This document shows, one piece after another, positions 1-11,372 of a stretch of 64,000 bases of DNA. The stretch spans positions 11,847,001 to 11,911,000 of the forward strand of contig OZ005612.1 of NCBI GenBank assembly GCA_963930655.1. The letters are read 5' to 3'. Under the pieces are notes generated by a model. It searched no databases. It saw nothing but the letters and a program-made list of their open reading frames with translations, and was not told where the DNA came from. A program made the translations under genes and the position numbers. The DNA comes from Myrica gale (Eukaryota; Streptophyta; Magnoliopsida; Fagales; Myricaceae). Within the stretch, counting starts at the first letter, position 1. Each line of letters opens with the position of its first letter.

Positions 1-3
1 GGT

Positions 4-360
4 ATGGTTTCTTCAACAGATTTTTGGGTTTCCCAGGATGACTTGTCAGGTACAGGTCATTCCAGTTGCAATGATTTATTACTCTCTATCGAGGGAGGCA
101 ATTTGGAGGCGCCTTCGAGTACTATTTCCCATGCAAAAGCTCCCGCCTCTCATCCCAAGGGTACTGCTAGGTGTGATTTTACTTTTTCCAGTCCTGCCTT
201 ATTAACGCAACCAGAGCAGAAGATTTCGAAGAAGAAATTGGGTGGGCCTCGTGGTACTCATTCTGGGGCCACGAGGTATTTTGTTTCTTTGTCACCTTCG
301 TTACCGTTCCCTCGGCCTGGCCTTGCTGAGAAGGGTGCTCTGGATCTTACGGGCCCTCTG
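4..360 (+). pseudogene. LINE reading frame, upstream segment (split by gypsy insertion)
   Basis: The frame is open from the window edge to the gypsy insertion at 361. It encodes a Ser/Pro/Gly-rich stretch with no clear domain, like the low-complexity linker of plant L1-type LINEs between the nucleic-acid-binding N-terminus and the endonuclease. If the gypsy element and one copy of its CTCTG duplication are removed, codon ctg at 358-360 is followed directly by tgt gtt aag at 11693, and the frame stays open into the LINE segment there. That continuity is the main reason to assign it to a LINE. Its start lies outside the window. Confidence 0.6.
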
Positions 361-2109
361 TGTAATACTAAAAAAAACTCAAAAGTTGAAACGGTGCGGA
401 GGGATAAGTCATTATCCCTTCCGCATCACTCTTTTGAAAACTGAACTTGAAAACGTTCAATTTTCAAACGCCGAATTGTTTAAATCTTCAAAATTTGATT
501 TCTCTTCAAATTTTGAACGATTTTTGAAAGGGTTTCGCCCTTTTTCAAGCTGATTTAGAGATCTTTAAGATGGATTTAGGTTATTTGCAAAAATTTCCAT
601 TCAATATTGAGGTTTTATCTCTTTTGAAGCTCTCTCTTTCTCCTCTCTCTCTACAACGAAACCTCATTTTCTCTTACCTTTGGAGACAAAATTTGTAGGG
701 GCTGAGTATTTTTGAAGGTATGGTTGATTAATCTTGGTTTAGAGAGGTATTTCTTTTGATTGATTTGGGTTATGCCGTTTTATAGACGACGTTGGAGAGC
801 CCTTCTTCACGTATTAGGCGATTTTTCTTCAACTTCGTCGGCGCAATTGGGTGAGCTTTTCTTTAAGTTCTGACTTTCAATGGAGTTTTAGATCTGAATA
901 TTCTAGATTTTTCATATTAGTTTTTGGTTTTCTGTAGGGTAATTAAAGGCGATTTTGAGGAATTTCGCGATTTTGGGAATAGACAGTTATTGCAGTTTAG
1001 GTGTGTTTGGTGTTGGAATTCTATTATTAAATTACATTGGGGATGTGTGAGGTTTTAGATGAAAGGTTGACTGTTGTTCAAATGAATTTTAGGTGTTGAT
1101 TGACTTTCCAGCAATTCTTTGTGAAATCTTAAACTTCAGTTAAGCATCGAGGTAAGTGGCTTATCAATGAGATCTTATTCCTCTAAACTTTTGTGGAATC
1201 TAAGTGCACGAAATGTTTAATTATTCTGTGAGATGAAATTGATTTAAAAATATTTCTTTGTGCGAGATTAAATCTCTTGTCATTGGTGAAATATATTTTT
1301 AAAACGTGCACTATTTTTATATAGTTTGATTCATTATATGGGGAAAATGTACAAATTTTTGATAAAGATGAAATGGTTTAAATTTCATGAATTTGTTTGA
1401 AATATCAAACTTGAAATGTTGGATTGTTGGAATATATTTATTTTGTGAGTATACTTTGAAAATTGTCTTTGCGCTAGCAATATATCTCTGCGGTTTGTGT
1501 GACCTAATATTTGGAGGTCTTTGTGGCCTAGAGGTCTGTGTGGCCTAATATTTGGAGGTCTTTGTGGCCTGGAGGTCTGTGTGACCATTGGTTATTTCCC
1601 TATATTGCGCGGCCTTGGATAATTTTTGCTAGAAATTGATATTTTTTGGATTCGGTATGACTCACAGTGTTTTATTTCTGGATTTCGGTTATTGTGATAA
1701 ATTATCTTTTTCCCCTCATTGACTTGCTACTTACTGAGCTAGTTGTAGCTCACCACTTATTTTCTATCTTTCAAGTTTAGAGGTTGGTGGCAGCGGGTGA
1801 TAGAAAGATTGTGAGTTGAAATCTCTGAGAGTAATTGCAAGATGTAGAATATTTGAATAAAGAGTCATCTGGAGACTCTAGTAATAATTGTTTTATTTCA
1901 AAGACTTTAGTAGTTTTATTGTTTATTGAGACTCTTGTTAAGAGAAGTATTTAAGGATTTATATTTTTAGTAGTGCTCTGACTAAATGTTGGGATTCATT
2001 TTGACTATTGAAGATGGAATATAGATTTTTATGAATTTCTTTTTCTTGATTGGGATGATATTTTCAAGCGGTATGCTATCCGTTTAGACTTTTGGGTCGG
2101 GGTGTTACA
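361..2109 (+). repeat. 5' LTR of the gypsy element (1749 bp)
   Basis: It begins TGTAATAC, ends GGGTGTTACA, and is followed two bases later by TGGTATCAGAG. Its last 115 bp recur almost unchanged at 11573-11687, which identifies the 3' LTR remnant. A short tandem array lies at 1495-1590, where the phrase 'gaggtctgtgtggcctaata' and variants repeat three or four times. The start was set by pairing TGTAA with the TTACA end and by the CTCTG duplication outside it. Confidence 0.85.
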
Positions 2110-2111
2110 GG

Positions 2112-2122
2112 TGGTATCAGAG
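2112..2122 (+). other. Primer-binding site of the gypsy element
   Basis: TGGTATCAGAG complements the 3' end of plant initiator-methionine tRNA. It lies two bases after the 5' LTR. The expected next base, C, is at 11084, on the far side of the nested copia insertion: the copia target-site duplication covers the last bases of this site. Confidence 0.85.
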
Positions 2123-2123
2123 G

Positions 2124-3766
2124 TGTAGCCCAAGGTTGTTTTGCAAACAATCCATAATTGATTTTGATGATAACAAAAATTCTAAGTACTTTGAAGACTT
2201 TTAGATTTTACATTGTCAATCCACAATTTCCAATTTATATTTTAAAAGGATTGAGGTGTCACTCAATAAAATAATTCTTAGTGCACTTGAACACCATTAC
2301 ACAAGTTGATAAGATCAATTTTTCATAATCTAGGTGTTAAAAGAAGTTTGGAATGATTTGGACACTTCAAAGTTGTTGAAAAACTCTTCATCACTTATAA
2401 GTGTCGACACATTGACTGATGGTGTCGACACATTGCACTAACATCAGAGAGTTTGCTTTTCAGGCCATTTGAAATAATTTTTTGGCTAAGTGTTGGAAGT
2501 GTCGACACATTGGACCATAGTATCGACACATTGAACTAACACCCGAGAGTTTGCATTTTCTGGCATTCAAGTTGATTTTTGACTAGGTGTTGAAGGTGTC
2601 AACACATTGGACCATGGTTTCGACAAATTGAACTAACACCCGAGACTCTATTTTTAGATCTAGTTTAATGTGTCAGCACATACAACCTATGTGTCGACAC
2701 ATTGTGTTATTTTGCAGATTTTCTAGAAATGTCGTCAACATTTCAAAACTTCTTCAAATTGTCTCAAATGACCTCCAACGGCACTCAATCTTTCCGAAAA
2801 GACCCTTAATGACAGTTGAAGACCTTAGGGCTATAAAAAGAAGAAGATGGAGAAAAAGAAGGAAGAGCTCGACCAATATTGCAACATCTAGAGAGAGAAA
2901 GTCCAAGAATCAAAGTTTTCACTTGCTGAATCATTCAAGAACAAAGCTTCATTGTCAAATCTTCTTCTCTTGCTCATCTTTGACAACCTAGCCTTCAAAG
3001 GAAGAGAGAGATTTCTTGAAGAAGGGACAACACACTTGCAATCAATCTTGTCCTAACTTCTAGAGAGAGAAAGCTTGTTGAAGAAGAGGGAAAACAACAC
3101 TTACAGAGAGAGCTTGTGCTCCCACCTGCAAAACTTTAGGTTTCCTTCAATAATCTCATCTTATTGCATCTTATTGAGCTTTATATTTGCTGATTTGGCT
3201 TAGAGAGCCATTCCATAAAATTTGAGCTTTTCATTGGGTTATTTGGCTAAGAGAGCTATTCACCTATGTACTCTTTCTTTGTAAAACTTTTGAGTGTTGT
3301 GGGAACACTTGTTAAGTGTTGGGAAAACACTTGGTCCTACTTATGAGAGTAGAAGAAATCCTCTAGGTTGTGAGGATTTGTGAGAGTTAAAGTGTAAGCT
3401 CGGAAAACACTTTGTAAAGGTTCCTTAGCACCCGGGAAGCGTATTCGCTATTTGGAGAATAGTGGAGGAAGCCCAATGAAGTCAATAGCATTGGGGTGGA
3501 CGTAGGCAAATGTTGGCCGAAGCACCTAAAAATACAGTGTTATCTCTCTAACTCTATCTCGCTTATTATTCGTTTCATATCCGTATTTGTGATGCTTTAT
3601 GATTCATGATTCATTGCTTATATTTAGCTTATCATTTAGTGTATTCAGATATGTATTTATATCCTTAGAGAAATAATTTTTTCCAGATCTGTGTTTTAAT
3701 CAAAAAATGGGTAAGTTTTTTTAAAACCCAATTCACCCCCCTCTTGGGTTGTTATTTAGACTCACA
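2124..3766 (+). repeat. 5' LTR of the copia element (1643 bp)
   Basis: It runs from TGTAGCCCAAGG to ATTTAGACTCACA. It contains a cluster of the palindrome TGTCGACA and decayed variants (about 2400-2700), a TATA box at 2832, and a long polypurine stretch after it. An ORF at 2668-2991 lies wholly in the LTR and recurs in the 3' LTR, so I treat it as LTR sequence and not as a gene. It is about 380 bp longer than the 3' LTR. Confidence 0.88.
2832..2839 (+). promoter_or_regulatory. TATA box of the copia 5' LTR
   Basis: TATAAAAA in the context 'agggctataaaaagaag'. The same box is kept in the 3' LTR at 10506-10513. It lies after the palindrome cluster and before a GA-rich leader, as expected for a U3/R boundary. 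The transcription start is inferred and would be about 30 bp downstream. Confidence 0.65.
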
Positions 3767-3785
3767 ATTGATAACAGAGCTGAGG
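3767..3785 (+). other. Primer-binding site of the copia element (decayed)
   Basis: The sequence after the 5' LTR reads ATTGATAACAGAGCTGAGG. It resembles the iMet-tRNA site TGGTATCAGAGC with two or three substitutions, consistent with an old, inactive copy. Confidence 0.65.
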
Positions 3786-3801
3786 TTTAATATCTCTATC
3801 T

Positions 3802-5130
3802 ATGACAACCCTTATTAATACCTCCTTAACTGAAGGTCAATCCACAAATAGACCTCCCTTATTCAATGGAACTTGTTACAATTATTGGATGGCTAGGATG
3901 AGGATTTACATCCAAGCCGTGGACTATGATCTATGGAGAGTTATCTGAAATGGTCCTACATTTCCAAGAGATAAGGAAGGAGAGTTGAAAGGTGAAAATG
4001 AATGGGATGATGTTGATCTTAGAATTATGTCTTTAAAGCTATAAATGTTTTATATTGTGCACTTGATTCGAATGAATTCAATAGTGTTTCCGGTTGTGAT
4101 ACCGCGAAACAAATTTGGGATAAACTTCAAGTAGCCCATAAAGGTACGAATCAAGTCAAGGAAAACAAGATTAACATGCTTGTTCATAATTATGAGCTTT
4201 TCAAGATGAAATCCGATGAATCTATCTCATCTATGTTTACTCGCTTTACCAATATTATAAATGGTCTTAAATCTCTTGGTAAAGAATATACTAACATTGA
4301 AATGGTTAGAAAGATCCTTAGGTGTCTATCAAAAGCTTGGGAACCCAAGGTCACCGTCATTCAAGAAGCCAAAGACTTGACAAAGTTTTCTTTAGATGAG
4401 CTCATGGGATATCTCATGACACATGAGATGGATCAAATAAAGAGAGATGAGGATGAAGGAAAAGGAAAAAGAGGCATTGCCTTGAAAGCCTCATGCTCTA
4501 GTGATGAAGAAGTTGCAAACCTATGCCTCATGGCAAAGGAAAATGAAGATGAGGTACAAGACTCTTTAATTCATTCATTCTCATTTGATGAGTTGCAAGA
4601 TGCATTTGATGAAAAATACGTTGAACTAATAAGAATATTTTCAAAATATTGTTCTCTCAAAAAGAATTTTGAAAGTATTGCAAAAGAGAATGATTCTTTG
4701 AAAATTCAAGTTGTTTCTCTTGAAGAGAATCTTGCAAGAGTCACAAAAGAAAATGAAAATGTCTTGCAAGAAGAGTCAAATGATTTGAAATACGAAAACA
4801 ATGATTTAAAAAGGAAAGTTGACTCTCTCACTAAAGATCTTGCAAAATTCACTCAAGGAAAAAGAAACCTTGGTATTTTACTTGGTTATCAAAGATGTTG
4901 CTTCAACAAAAGTGACATTGGATATGATTTTTTAAATGATCAAAAATCTTACTCTTATATGATAACAAAATCATCTCCATCATTTATTTAATGCAATTTT
5001 ACTGGTAAATCTGGACATATATCACACACTTGTCCAACTAGAAAGAAATTCACTCATGGCATTAAATTTGTTTGGATTCCAAAGGACAAGGTGAAGGAAA
5101 CTGTTTCTAACATCAAAGGACCCAAAATGA
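3802..5130 (+). pseudogene. copia gag (UBN2-type) with zinc-knuckle remnant
   Basis: ATG at 3802 opens a frame with the hallmark 'PPLFNGTCYNYW' of copia gag. It meets a TGA at 3946, loses frame near 4040-4060, and is open again from about 4063 to 4991. That part carries a UBN2-type core (motifs WDKLQ and LVHNYELFKM) followed by a coiled-coil-like region rich in Lys, Glu and Asn. After a stop at 4989, a CCHC knuckle remnant lies at 4992-5033 (C..., GHISHTC), in which the second Cys position is Thr. The domain normally packages the RNA. Confidence 0.85.
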
Positions 5131-5131
5131 T

Positions 5132-5389
5132 TTGGGTACCAAAAACCAAGAGTTGATTGATTTTGCAGATGTGCTTGAAGTCCAATGTGAATGCTCCAAG
5201 CACATGACCGGAGACAAGAGTTGGTTAAAATCTCTTTATCTCAAGGGAAAATGTCTGGTTACCTTTGATGACAATAACAAAGGAAAGATACACGGTGTTG
5301 GTATCATTGGTATATATTTCCTAATCCCATTTTTGAGAATATTCTTCTTATTGATGATTTCAATAGATTCTCATGTGTTCTATTCCTAG
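5132..5389 (+). pseudogene. copia protease region, catalytic motif lost
   Basis: An 85-residue frame carries the copia protease flank CSKHMTGDKSWL, followed by the usual FDDNNKGKI block. The catalytic triad normally precedes CSKHMTG as DSG. Here the preceding residues are VQCE, so the active-site Asp is gone. Downstream to about 5520 the frame shifts, and remnants of the GAG-pre-integrase region can be read (HKDDVFHAFEKLS). Confidence 0.8.
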
Positions 5390-5525
5390 CTCATAAAGAT
5401 GACGTTTTTCATGCTTTTGAAAAACTTAGCAAGAGAATTCAAAATGAAAAAGGTTTTGTCACTTCAAGCATGAGGAATGGTTATGGAAAAGATTTTTGAA
5501 AATTCCTCCGTAGAAAAGTTTTGTT

Positions 5526-6290
5526 GTGAAAACGGTATTATTCATAACTTTTCAGCTCCTAGAACTTCTTAACAAGAGGAAGAATAAGACTGTTGAAGAA
5601 ATGGTTAAAGCTTTGCTATGTGAAAACAACTTGCTTGATTACTTATGGGCTGAAGCCATTAGTACAAGTTGTCATATTATGAACCGTTGCATGACTAGTC
5701 CTCTCTTAAGGAAACTACATATGAGCTATGGCATGATAGAAAACTCATCATTGGTTACTTCCATATTTTGGAATGCCAATGTTTTGTGTCTATCAACAAG
5801 AAGGATGATTTGGGTAAGTTCGAGGCAAAAGTGGATGAAAGGTATTCTTCTTGGTTATTCAACTTCTAGTAGAGTCTATCATGTTTTCAATAAACATACC
5901 CTAGTTGTTGAAGAGTCTTTTCAAGTGGTATTTTATGAATCTAACTTTTCTATGAGAAGAGATGGAAATGAATTTGTAGATCTTGAAAAATATGTTGAGA
6001 AACCATCTACAAGCGAAGAAAAGAAAGTTTCTCATCCACAAGAGCAAGATGTAAAAGACCTTGAAAGAGAAACACCTCAAAGCAACAATGATCTACCAAA
6101 GGCTTGGAAGTTTGTTAGAAATCATCATATTGATCAAGTCATTGGTAATGTGGAGAAAGGTGTAAGTATTTACCCTCTTATAATCAAGCTAGTAATTTTG
6201 CCTTACTTTCTCAAATTGAGCCAAATAATATTTATGAGGCAAAAGTTGATAAAATTGGATTCATGCCATGGATGATGAAGTAAAACAAGT
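5526..6290 (+). pseudogene. copia integrase, C-terminal part
   Basis: The 249-residue frame shows the C-terminal core of copia integrase: TVEEMVKALL, then WAEAISTSCHIMNRC, then the GILLGYSTSSRVYHVFN block with VVEESFQVVFYE. The N-terminal zinc-binding part and most of the DDE core are missing or out of frame upstream (5390-5525). The distal 100 residues are Lys/Glu/Ser-rich, as usual before RT. It is inactive as read. Confidence 0.85.
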
Positions 6291-6371
6291 TTTAGAAAAA
6301 TATGGTATGACATATAGTTCCTAGACTCTAAGATCATCTAGTTATTAGTACTCAATGAGATTTTCAAAACA

Positions 6372-7147
6372 AAATGGATGTATCTAGGGATGTGGTAAGA
6401 AACAAGGCAAGGTTAGTAGCCCAAGGTTATAATCAAGAAGAGAGAATTGATTTTGATGAGACCTTCGCATTTGCTACTAGATTATAATCTTTTCGCATGT
6501 TGCTTGCCTTTGCATGTCTCAATTATTTCATTTGGTTGTGATATGTGCATTTCTTAATAATTACCTTTTTGAGAAAGTGTGTAGAACAAGCTCCTAGACT
6601 TGTAGATGAAAATCTACCACACCATATGTTCAAGCTCACAAAAGCACTATATGGCTTGAAGCAAACATCTCAAGCATGGTATGAACGGTTAAGTTCTTTC
6701 CTTATTGAAAATAGATTTTCACGAGGTATGATCGATATCACTCTCTTTACTAAGGAAAAGGAAAATGATGTGCTTATTGCTCAAATATATGATATCATTT
6801 TTTGTTCTACTAATGAGTCTCTTTGTGAAGAATTTTCCATAGTCATGAAAGGTGAATTCGAGAAGAGCCTCATGGGAGAAGTGAATTATCTTCTCGGGCT
6901 TCAAATCAAACAATATCACGAGGGCATCTTCATTAACCAAGCCGAAATACACAAGAGATCTACTCAAAAGATTTGGGATGGACAACTCAAATCCAATGGA
7001 TACACTAATGAGTCCATCAACCCAAATGGAAATGATGAAAAAGGTAAAGAGGTTGTACACACGAGGTATCGAGGTATGATTGAATCTTTTCTTTACCTTA
7101 CTATGAGTAAACCTAAAATAATGTTTAAGTGTATGCATGTGTGCTAG
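6372..7147 (+). pseudogene. copia reverse transcriptase, YVDD motif deleted
   Basis: The RT domain starts near 6372 (KARLVAQGYNQEERIDFDETF), is broken by stops around 6486-6540, and is open from 6545. ALYGLKQTSQAWYERL and LGLQIKQYHEGIFINQ identify the copia RVT_2 family. The active-site loop, normally YVDD followed by IIFGSTN, reads Y-D-IIFCSTN at about 6786-6806: two codons, including one catalytic Asp, are deleted. The RNase H domain after 7147 is not recognisable. Confidence 0.88.
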
Positions 7148-7379
7148 TTTCCAATCTTGTCCTAAGGAATCTCATTACTCGTGGTTAAAAGAATTTTCAG
7201 ATATCTTTATGGAATGAGATTTCTTTTGGATTAAATTGGTGATATGTACTTGATTTGTCATGTTGATTATGTTGTTGATTGCTTTGGACATGTTCTAATA
7301 TGCGTGTTAAGTTGCTCTCTATTTATTTCCTATTAAAATCATGTTTATTCTTTGAGAAATTTTCGAATGCATTCTTTTT

Positions 7380-7560
7380 ACATTGCATGTGTCAACACTT
7401 GGTAAAACAAGTGTCAACACTTCTGGTTTTCATGGATGTTTTTACTAAGGAAGTATGTGTCATCACATAAGCTTCATGCCCAAGAGCCTCTTTAAAATGT
7501 ATTCGGGAACATGTGAAATGTGTCAACACATTGAGCCAATGTGTCGACACTTATAACGAG
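7380..7560 (+). repeat. Internal cluster of TGTC(G/A)ACA motifs in the copia element
   Basis: Variants of TGTCGACA/TGTCAACA occur at about 7389, 7411, 7459, 7520 and 7542, in the same 'gtgtc-acacattg' phrasing as in the LTR U3 region. They lie in the stretch between the RT remnant and the third coding region, so the motif is not confined to the LTRs. Confidence 0.6.
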
Positions 7561-7699
7561 TACAATATTTTTAAAATGAGGGGCATTCATGTTATATTTA
7601 TACTCTTTATGGCAAAGGGGTCAACACTTTACTTCTTCATCTCACAGACCCTCTTTTCTCTCCCAAACGGCAAGCATCATCCACTCTCCCTCACAAATT

Positions 7700-9235
7700 C
7701 CATTTACCTGCTGCCCTCCTAGAAAATCTTCATCGCCTACCGCCTCTCCTGCCGAGATGTCTTACAGTCGCCCCAAGCGATCCTCTCATCAGATGCCATT
7801 ATCTGCCACTTCTAGGGCACGAAAAAAAAAGGAAAAGCACTGAGGAACCTGCTCCTTCTATAGAGACCTACATTTTCAGGTCAGGGCTTTGCAAGAATCG
7901 TTTTGTGCAAGGTTTTTGGAATAGGAAAGTGACTGCTGGTCATTGGGCTGATTTTAAGTGGTTTAGTGAGAATGCTTTTGTTTTTAAAGAGATGTTTGAA
8001 TTTCAAGGATAAGATTTGCTTGTGAATTTGAAGGTGGATTGCTTGTATAAATTTGGTTAAGTTAGTTTATGCAAACCTTCAAATTTCAACATCTGAGAAT
8101 GTCAATAGTTGTGAAAATGGGGAGATATTAGACATATCAATTGCTTCATTAAACTCCCTGATTTCTGCTCCTAATGGTGAAAAAGATTCTTTGATGCATT
8201 TGGTTGGATGGGGTTATCAGAGGTAGAACTACTTGATATTTAGGGTTGTATTGGATAATCCAACCCTTCATGAGGTTATTAAACCTACTGTCAGTAGATT
8301 GACTGTTTATAGATGATTATTGCATCATATGGTTTGTAATATCATATTACCAAGAATTGGAAAATCCGAATACATCATATTCTTGGAGATGTCTATGGGA
8401 TGCTTTTCATGCATATATTTCAGATCCTTGAGATTGATATGATTGGGGAAGTAAGAGGAAAATCCACACATTCCATGGAAAACAAGAAAATCCTTCGAGT
8501 ATTGGGGTTTGTTCAAAATGATGATGGAAAATGGGTGAAGAAAAATGTTGTGACACCTAAGCAAGAGGATTCAGATTTTGAGGAAAAGGCTGAAACTGAA
8601 AGGATTTCCAAGGGAAATAGGACTTCTTTGGGTAAGCAAACACCTATTTCCTTTCCCTCACTGCACATTGGATCATCTTCATATTTTTTGCTTCTAGTTC
8701 TCGTGAGCCTCACCTTAATAAACTTGAGGATTCAATTGCTGTAATCGAGAAGGAACCGAAAAGATTGGGTAAAAATATGGAGAAATGGACACCATCATGA
8801 AGACATGATTTGAAGATATACAGGAACTATTTGGTGTTCAAACAAAGGGTTTTGGAGCACTTGATAAGAAAATGAGGTCTCAAGCATCAAGTCAACAACA
8901 GCCTCCATGTGACTAGAAATGTAATTCAGTATATTGTTGATGAGCTTGCCTCCACTTATGTGCAGAGCTTCAGGTATTTGTAAAATCATTAGCTGAGGAT
9001 GTGGTCAAAGCAACAGAGGTGCAAATGGCAGCTGTTAGAACTCTTCGGCCTCATGTACTGAAATAGACTTATTGTTCTCCACAACTTGGATGGAATGACT
9101 GAAGAAATTTGATATTGAGTATCCTCATACTATCAAGAAATCCAAACCTTCCACCTCCACTACATAGACTCCACCTAAATAGCCAACTGCTCTTACCCTC
9201 CCCTTATCCTATTTTTGATGATGCCAAAGGGGGAG
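7700..9235 (+). pseudogene. Third coding region of the copia element (plant-transposon / env-like position)
   Basis: Frame-broken coding sequence lies between RT and the 3' LTR. A start region MSYSRPKRSSHQ at 7757 is followed by WFSENAFVFKEMFEFQG near 7950-8010, then pieces resembling 'LVKLVYANLQIS', and later a Lys/Glu/Ser-rich tail (NKKILRVLGFVQNDDGKWVKK at 8482). This matches the general pattern of the 'putative plant transposon protein' domain often carried by SIRE-like elements. I cannot see a signal peptide or a transmembrane segment that would support a real envelope. The last segment contains a second polypurine run (AAAGGGGGAGAAA) at about 9225. Confidence 0.6.
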
Positions 9236-9804
9236 AAATTAGAAGAACTATGAGGAGAAGTGGGAGAAGTTTATAAGTATTATGTTGACTTCCCAGCTCT
9301 TAGTAAGGACATTCATTTTGTATTAATCTCTGTTTTGTAGTTGTTAAAGTTGGTTGAACACTTACTTGCATTATCTATGAATATCTCTAGTACTTTTTTG
9401 TCTCATTTGGATTATATAATTGCTCATTTCTATTGGTTATCTAATTGTGATTATAAAGTAATTTGAGAAGTGTCTATCTCCGTGCACTCAATGCTTAATT
9501 TTGGAGACTTGTGATACTTGCTTCAAAGGTAGTATTCCTAATTTTCAATTCTCAAATATTTGAAGTCTTGTGTTCTGTTGGTCTATTGGAAGTTTGAGAA
9601 GTTTGGAGGAAGTTATAGAAGTGTTCTTTTATGTTTTTAAATTTTGGGAAACCTCCATCTACAAAGGAAACTCTAGCAAAATTTATTGTAAAATCGTAAA
9701 GTCTTTTTTGCTAAAAATGTCATGAAAAACTCATGCTTGTTCTCAGGGGGAGCTTTTCTATTTGTTAGCAAATTGTTGTTTTTTAAAATGGTTTTGTCAT
9801 CATC

Positions 9805-9817
9805 AAAAAGGGGGAGA
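9805..9817 (+). other. Polypurine tract of the copia element
   Basis: AAAAAGGGGGAGA lies immediately before the 3' LTR start TGTTAGCCC at 9819. It primes plus-strand DNA synthesis in LTR elements. A related purine run near 9225 follows the third coding region. Confidence 0.8.
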
Positions 9818-9818
9818 T

Positions 9819-11079
9819 TGTTAGCCCAAGGTTGTTTTGCAAACAATCCATAATTGATTTTGATGATAACAAAAATTCTAAGTACTTTGAAGACTTTTAG
9901 ATTTTACATTGTCAATCCACAATTTCCAATTTATATTTTAAAAGGATTGAGGTTTCACTCAATAAAATAATTCTAAGTGCACTTGAACACCATTACACAA
10001 GTTGATAAGAACAATTTTTCATAATCTAGGTGTTAAAAGAAGTTTGGAATGATTTGGACACTTTAAAGTTGTTGAAAAACTCTTCAGAACTTATAAGTGT
10101 CGACACATTGAGTGATGGTGTCGACACATTGCACTAACATCCAAGAGTTTGCTTTTCAGACCATTTGAAATAATTTTTTGGCTAAGTGTTGGAAGTGTCG
10201 ACACATTGGACCATAGTGTCGACACATTGAACTAACACCCGAGAGTTTGCATTTTCTAGCATTCAAGTTGATTTTTGACTAAGTGTTGAAGGTGTCGACA
10301 CATTGAACTAACACCCGAGACTTTATTTTCAGATCTAGTTTAATGTGTCCGCACATACAACCTATGTGTCGACCCATTGTGTTATTTTGCAGATTTTCTG
10401 GAAATGTCGTCAACATTTCAAAACTTCTTCAATTGTCACAAATGACCTCCAACGGCACTCAATCTTTCCGAGAAGACCCTTAATGACTGTTGAAGACCTT
10501 AGGGCTATAAAAAGAAGAAGATGGAGAAATAGAAGGAAGAGCTCGACCAATATTGCAACATCTAGAGAGAGAAAGTCCAAGAATCAAAGTTTTCACTTGC
10601 TGAATCATTCAAGAACAAAGCTTCATTGTCAAATCTTCTTCTCTTGCTCATCTTTGACAACCCAGCATTCAAAGGAAGAGAGAGATTTCTTGAAGAAGGG
10701 ACAACACACATGCAATCAATCTTGCCCTAACTTCTAGAGAGAAAGCTAAGGTATATTCGCTATATGGAGAATAGTGGAGGAAGCCCAAGGAAGTCAATAG
10801 CCTTGGGGGTGGACGTAGGCAAGTGTTGGCCGAACCACCTAAAAATACGGTGTTATCTCTCTAACTCTATCTTGCTTATTATTTGTTTCATATCCGTATT
10901 TGTGATGCTTTATGATTCATGATTCATTGCTTATATTTAGCTTATCATTTAGTGTATTCAGATATGTATTTATATCCTTAGAGAAATAGCTTTTTCCAGA
11001 TCTGTATTTTAATCGAAAAAGGGGTAAGTTTTTGTAAAACGCAATTCAGCCCCCTCTTGGGTTGTTATTTAGACTCACA
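9819..11079 (+). repeat. 3' LTR of the copia element (1261 bp, internally deleted)
   Basis: It starts TGTTAGCCCAAGG and ends TTTAGACTCACA. It tracks the 5' LTR closely except for two losses: one repeat unit of the palindrome cluster near 10300, and a deletion of about 360 bp at 10744, where the sequence jumps from the GA-rich leader to 'attcgctat'. The TATA box at 10506 is retained. The ORF at 10345-10737 is the counterpart of the 5' LTR ORF and is not called. Confidence 0.87.
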
Positions 11080-11372
11080 AGAGCATAGGTATATGATTCT
11101 GTAGACTATTAGGAAGATTTTGATGAAAGTCAGAGCATAGGATTTGAGGGTTAAAGTTGAATCTGTTGGCGTATTTGAGAAATATTGGAACTTGAACTAG
11201 GACTTGATATTGATTTACGATAGGTTTTGATCTTAAAAAGCGATTTTTGGATTCTGTATTTTTGTTGTTATATGTTGAGTTCAGGATTTTAGATTTTTAT
11301 TCCTTGCATTTGGCCTTTGAGGTGGTTATCTTTTACTAATTTTTGTTGAGCCAAACAAATTTTATGAAGAAG

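Larger units (their letters stand above)
2124..11079 (+). mobile_element. Ty1-copia retrotransposon, SIRE/Maximus-like, degenerate
   Basis: Two related LTRs (2124-3766 and 9819-11079) flank a gag-pol region in copia order (gag, protease, integrase, reverse transcriptase). A third coding region lies between RT and the 3' LTR, the layout known for the SIRE/Maximus lineage. The flanking 5 bp are AGAGG (2119-2123) and AGAGC (11080-11084). Every coding domain carries stops, frameshifts or lost catalytic residues. The insertion point is the primer-binding site of the surrounding gypsy element. Confidence 0.9.

Noticed and set aside
2400..2710. Regularly repeated TGTCGACA words resembling a CRISPR-like array
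   Set aside because: The units are 8-14 bp, imperfect, unevenly spaced, lie in a plant LTR, and recur in the other LTR.
2668..2991. 107-codon ORF and its partner at 10345-10737
   Set aside because: Both lie wholly inside the copia LTRs and start in the palindrome cluster; no domain. They are the same sequence twice.
6719..7138. 139-codon minus-strand ORF
   Set aside because: Shadow of the copia RT frame on the plus strand.
7700..9235. True envelope gene in the copia element
   Set aside because: No signal peptide, transmembrane or fusion-like segment visible; it resembles plant-transposon proteins instead.
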